NCBI GenBank assembly: GCA_949751835.1
Contig: CATKHK010000025.1
Location: forward strand, 310,001 to 374,000
Origin: Blepharisma japonicum
Lineage: Eukaryota; Ciliophora; Heterotrichea; Heterotrichida; Blepharismidae
Length of the DNA stretch: 64,000 bases
Reading direction: 5' to 3'
Part shown: positions 61,361-64,000 of the stretch, piece by piece
How the letters are laid out: each line of letters begins with the position of its first letter
Numbering within the stretch: the first letter of the stretch is position 1
The notes under the pieces: generated by a model
Told to the model about the DNA's origin: nothing
Database searches by the model: none
What the model saw: only the letters and a program-made list of their open reading frames with translations
Made by a program: the position numbers and the translations under genes

Positions 61361-62656
61361 TTAATCTAAAGTCGGAACTGGCCAATCGTCGCACTCTACA
61401 ACCATTTTTTTGTGCTCGTTAATTTGGAATTCATGAAGAGAGGTTTGCATAAGCCTATACTGATAAATCTCTTGTCTATGTATAAGTCTTTTAAGGAAAA
61501 AATATTGGTCACTTGTCATGAATTTAGGGTAAAAATATGTTTTAAGCTTTTCTAATACTGAATTTTCTGCTTTATTAAACAGGCTCACATCGGTGAAATC
61601 GCCATTTTCTATTTCAAGATAAATTTGGGCTGGTATATGAACTAATTTTGTTTCTAAATAATCTTCAAATATGTTTTCTGCTAAATTCGAGCTACCACTA
61701 TTAGCAAAAAGCCGACATTTTAAATAAAATTCAAGCATGTTTAATCCAGATCCACAGTTTATGGATCCGAAACTTCGAGTTGTCGTTAATTCTTCAAGTC
61801 TTAGGAATTCATCAAAAGCTTCCAAAGTGGCAGCATTTTGCAAAGTTAGCTCTAAGGAACTTAACATTTCTATAGTAAGAGGTTCAAATAAAGGTTTATT
61901 GTAAAAAGACCATATAACAGGAACTAATGATGATCTTAGCATGAGTAAAATATTTCTTATTACATAAGGGATCGCTCAAATAACTTTAGATGATCTAATA
62001 TAGATGGAAAATGCTGGGGTTAAAAATCAGATAATTCCAACATAGAATAGCTCATTACTCATATTAAAATCATCACTAATATCTTTAATTGCATAAATTC
62101 CAGCTATCATAATTAATTCTTCAATAAAACAAACAAATGTGTAAACACAATCAGGAATGTCAACCCAATCATTTTTTGGTCTGCTTAAATTTAATGGAAA
62201 ATATTTATCAGCATCTTTTCAAAACAAGCATATAATACAAGCAGTAATAACCGGTAGCATGAAGAAGCAAAGCATTTTCACAAGCCATCTTTGTCGAGTT
62301 CTATGGATATTTTGTTTAAATCGATTATTTTGAATTTCCCAGTCTTTGTCTAAGTGGAAAATGAAGTACAATCTATAGCATCTCAAAATATAAGGAAAAA
62401 ATACAAGATAATGAGCTATTAAAGATCCAACCTGATAAAGCCGATTTTCATAATAGCTGAGTTCATATGGATTGAGATATCCTTCTATTATAATCGGAAA
62501 TGTTAATAAAGTCTCCAATAAGTTTGATCAATGTGTAATATAAATTAATACAGGGGACCTAGATTTTATATTCCTCTCGTTTCTTCTTTTGTAAAGCATT
62601 ATCCCAATTCCTACATACACTAAAAAAGTAAATGCTACGATAATATATAATAGCAT
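61361..62656 (-). CDS. Seven-TM protein with C-terminal RGS domain
   Basis: TGA read as Trp gives 431 residues from ATG 62656. Seven hydrophobic helices fill about 1-250, starting MLLYIIVAFTFLVYVGIGIM. An RGS domain follows at about 262-395: LQNAATLEAFDEFLRLEE, LNMLEFYLKCRLF, AENIFEDYLETKLVHIP and SVLEKLKTYFYPKFM. RGS domains speed GTP hydrolysis on G-alpha subunits. The receptor-RGS fusion is like plant AtRGS1 and is known from ciliates and other protists. It suggests heterotrimeric-type G signalling regulated at the membrane. The ligand is unknown. Confidence 0.85.
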
Positions 62657-62919
62657 TTATTAAGTAGAGAAATTATTAAAAGGAGTAATGAAATAAAGAA
62701 AAATAAAAGAATTTTATAGAGTTTTTTATAATTTAAATACTGATTAAATTAGTTTTTCTAATAGGTGAAAATATGACATGGTTTTTTTGCTATTCTCTTG
62801 TTTAGCAATTTAAATTTAAAATCAGACTAATTTATATTGATAAAATATATGCAGCCTAGGTGGCTCCAAATATCATTTATTTTTTTATCATATCCTCTAT
62901 TCAATTTCTAATAATTTGA

Positions 62920-63825
62920 ATGCATCAGCACTCTGTGAATTTACGACTTCCACTACTTGAAACTGAGGAGATTAGAGCTCTAACAGATCGTCCCTGCTCA
63001 CACACAAACAAGTTAGTTGAGGAAGCATTTTTTTCAAATCGAACTCAAAATAAAGACCTTGATGAGTCTGATTGGAGTTCTATCAGTCTTCTTCAAAAAG
63101 AAATAAAAGATGCTTCTAATGCTCTCAAAGTATATGATTGGCAAAAGAAAAAAGTTTCGCCTTTCAATCCTGATTCCCGATACCCCTCAAGCGGAAGAAT
63201 TCAAATTCCAAAAATTGAAAAACTGGAAAGAGAGCTAAAAGAAAAACAGAAAATTATCAATGAATTGAGAAAAAAAAATTATGAGCTTGAAAGAACTATA
63301 AGAGAATTACAGTATGATAAGTAAGAGTAATATAGAGAAGAACTTACCAAAATCAACTTAAAATTGAAAAATGAGCTGAATGAAGCGATTACAGAGTGTC
63401 AAAAAATATCTGTAAGAATAAATTAGAAAACCATAGATAGGGATGAGAAGAAATTGCCAGATATTTTGAAATATACACATTTTTTGATGAAAAGCTTAAA
63501 AGAAAATAATGAATTTAGGGTATTATTTGAAGACAGGATTACGCCGACGAATTATTTATCTTTTATTATGGAAGAGAAATATGACACAGCTTTATTAATA
63601 TCATTGCAAATTTTAAGTGATGTAATCGTGCATTTGATGCCTTTAGAATCATTATTGAATGAATATCAAAGTGAGGATAAAACTTATGAAATTAAAAATG
63701 AAGATGTCAGCATGACGATTACATCTGAGGACAGTAGCTTGATATTTCACCAAATAGATGCACAAAGCCAACGAATGGTGAAATTGAATCAAGAAATTGC
63801 CCATGCAATGGGTAAAATAAAATAA
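62920..63825 (+). CDS. Coiled-coil protein, unknown
   Basis: Removing introns 63321-63335 and 63412-63426 gives 291 residues. The first 85 residues are polar with little structure (RLPLLETEEIRALTDRPCS). A coiled coil spans about 98-160 (IEKLERELKEKQKIINELRK). The last 130 residues are helical (YTHFLMKSLKENNEFRVLFE, TALLISLQILSDVIVHLMPL). I recognise no family. The coiled coil would be cut in half if the introns were not removed. Confidence 0.75.
63321..63335 (+). other. 15-nt intron (coiled-coil gene, intron 1)
   Basis: GTAAGAGTAATATAG splits a codon and gives TAA if retained. Removal continues the heptads as LQYDKEELTKINLKL. Confidence 0.88.
63412..63426 (+). other. 15-nt intron (coiled-coil gene, intron 2)
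   Basis: GTAAGAATAAATTAG lies between codons and ends in an in-frame TAG. Removal joins ECQKIS to KTIDRDEKKLPD. Confidence 0.88.
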
Positions 63826-63889
63826 TGCTCAAGATTATATTAATAGCAGCATTTATTTATCAAAATCTTTCTAAATTTGCATTTTCTTT

Positions 63890-64000
63890 ATGAAATTAAA
63901 AAAGATTCTTACAAAAAATGCAAGTTTCAGCGCACTTCTTATGAGTGTGATGTCCGCACCTTCTTATTATAAAAGGAAATCCCTCAAGCGGTCCCGCACA
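63890..64000 (+). CDS. Possible 5' end of a further gene (partial)
   Basis: An ATG at 63890 opens 37 codons that run off the window. The predicted start is MKLKKILTKNASFSALLMSV, then APSYYKRKSLKRSRT. The last 60 bases are clearly richer in G+C than the intergenic DNA before them, as coding sequence here is. No family can be named from this fragment. Confidence 0.4.
   Translation, partial: MKLKKILTKNASFSALLMSVMSAPSYYKRKSLKRSRT

Noticed and set aside
63930-64000. A structured RNA at the right edge of the window because of its higher G+C
   Set aside because: An ATG-initiated frame is open through the whole stretch to the edge, so the start of a coding gene is the simpler reading.
1-64000. Stentor, Condylostoma, Tetrahymena or a bacterial contaminant as source
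   Set aside because: Stentor does not recode UGA. Tetrahymena and Paramecium recode UAA/UAG, which are clean stops here. Condylostoma uses all three as sense codons. The introns and eukaryotic protein set exclude bacteria.
1-64000. Telomeric repeats, transposase genes, CRISPR arrays, rRNA
   Set aside because: I looked for CCCTAACA-type telomere repeats, DDE transposase motifs, regularly spaced repeats and conserved rRNA segments and saw none.

Overview
The window looks like macronuclear-type DNA from a heterotrich ciliate, and Blepharisma is the best fit. Three things show this. (1) Almost every conserved protein is interrupted by in-frame TGA exactly where its family has tryptophan, for example both Trp of the FYxDWWN motif at 5260-5280. 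No gene ends in TGA; all end in TAA or TAG, so UGA is Trp. (2) Genes are cut by introns of 15 nt (one of 16 nt) of the form GTA...AG. I find 21, and all carry an A six bases from the 3' end. (3) The DNA is AT-rich and gene-dense, with intergenic gaps often below 100 bp. Stentor shares the tiny introns but uses the standard code; Blepharisma has both traits. I see no telomere repeat, rRNA, transposase or CRISPR, and no convincing tRNA.

Layout. 1-7 kb: a thioredoxin/TPR protein (cut by the window edge), Tctex-type dynein light chain, an EEP phosphatase, M18 aspartyl aminopeptidase, a sterol/diacylglycerol acyltransferase, a small membrane protein and a myristoylated protein. 7-15 kb: two tandem paralogues encoding large kelch/Cys-rich membrane proteins. 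15.7-22 kb: IWS1, a lipid-anchored unknown, topoisomerase III beta with an RG tail, and a CK1-like kinase ending in a CaaX box. 23-38.5 kb: a PA-domain seven-TM protein, a UBC/RWD-like domain fused to ALG6 glucosyltransferase, coiled-coil proteins, OSCP1, a peroxiredoxin-like mitochondrial protein, a tandem-duplicated inositol polyphosphate kinase and acid sphingomyelinase. 38.5-54 kb: a KIF21-type kinesin with WD40 repeats, a coiled-coil protein, two tandem PG-rich paralogues and rotatin. 54-64 kb: a proline-rich protein, an RCC1-repeat protein, an MFS transporter, an ATG12-like ubiquitin-fold protein, a 7TM-RGS protein and several unknowns.

There is no operon. Genes lie on both strands, and convergent pairs are often only 15-60 bp apart. 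Several products point to cilia and basal bodies (dynein light chain, KIF21, OSCP1, rotatin, PG-rich repeat proteins), as expected for a heavily ciliated cell, but they are not arranged as a functional cluster. The most novel-looking items are the UBC-like/ALG6 fusion, the myristoylated ATG12-like protein without a C-terminal glycine, the tandem inositol kinase, and a pair of paralogues in which one homologous 15-nt intron has lost its stop codon. Gene models were assembled by hand by reading through TGA and removing 15/16-nt introns. An intron that contains no in-frame stop would escape detection by this approach.
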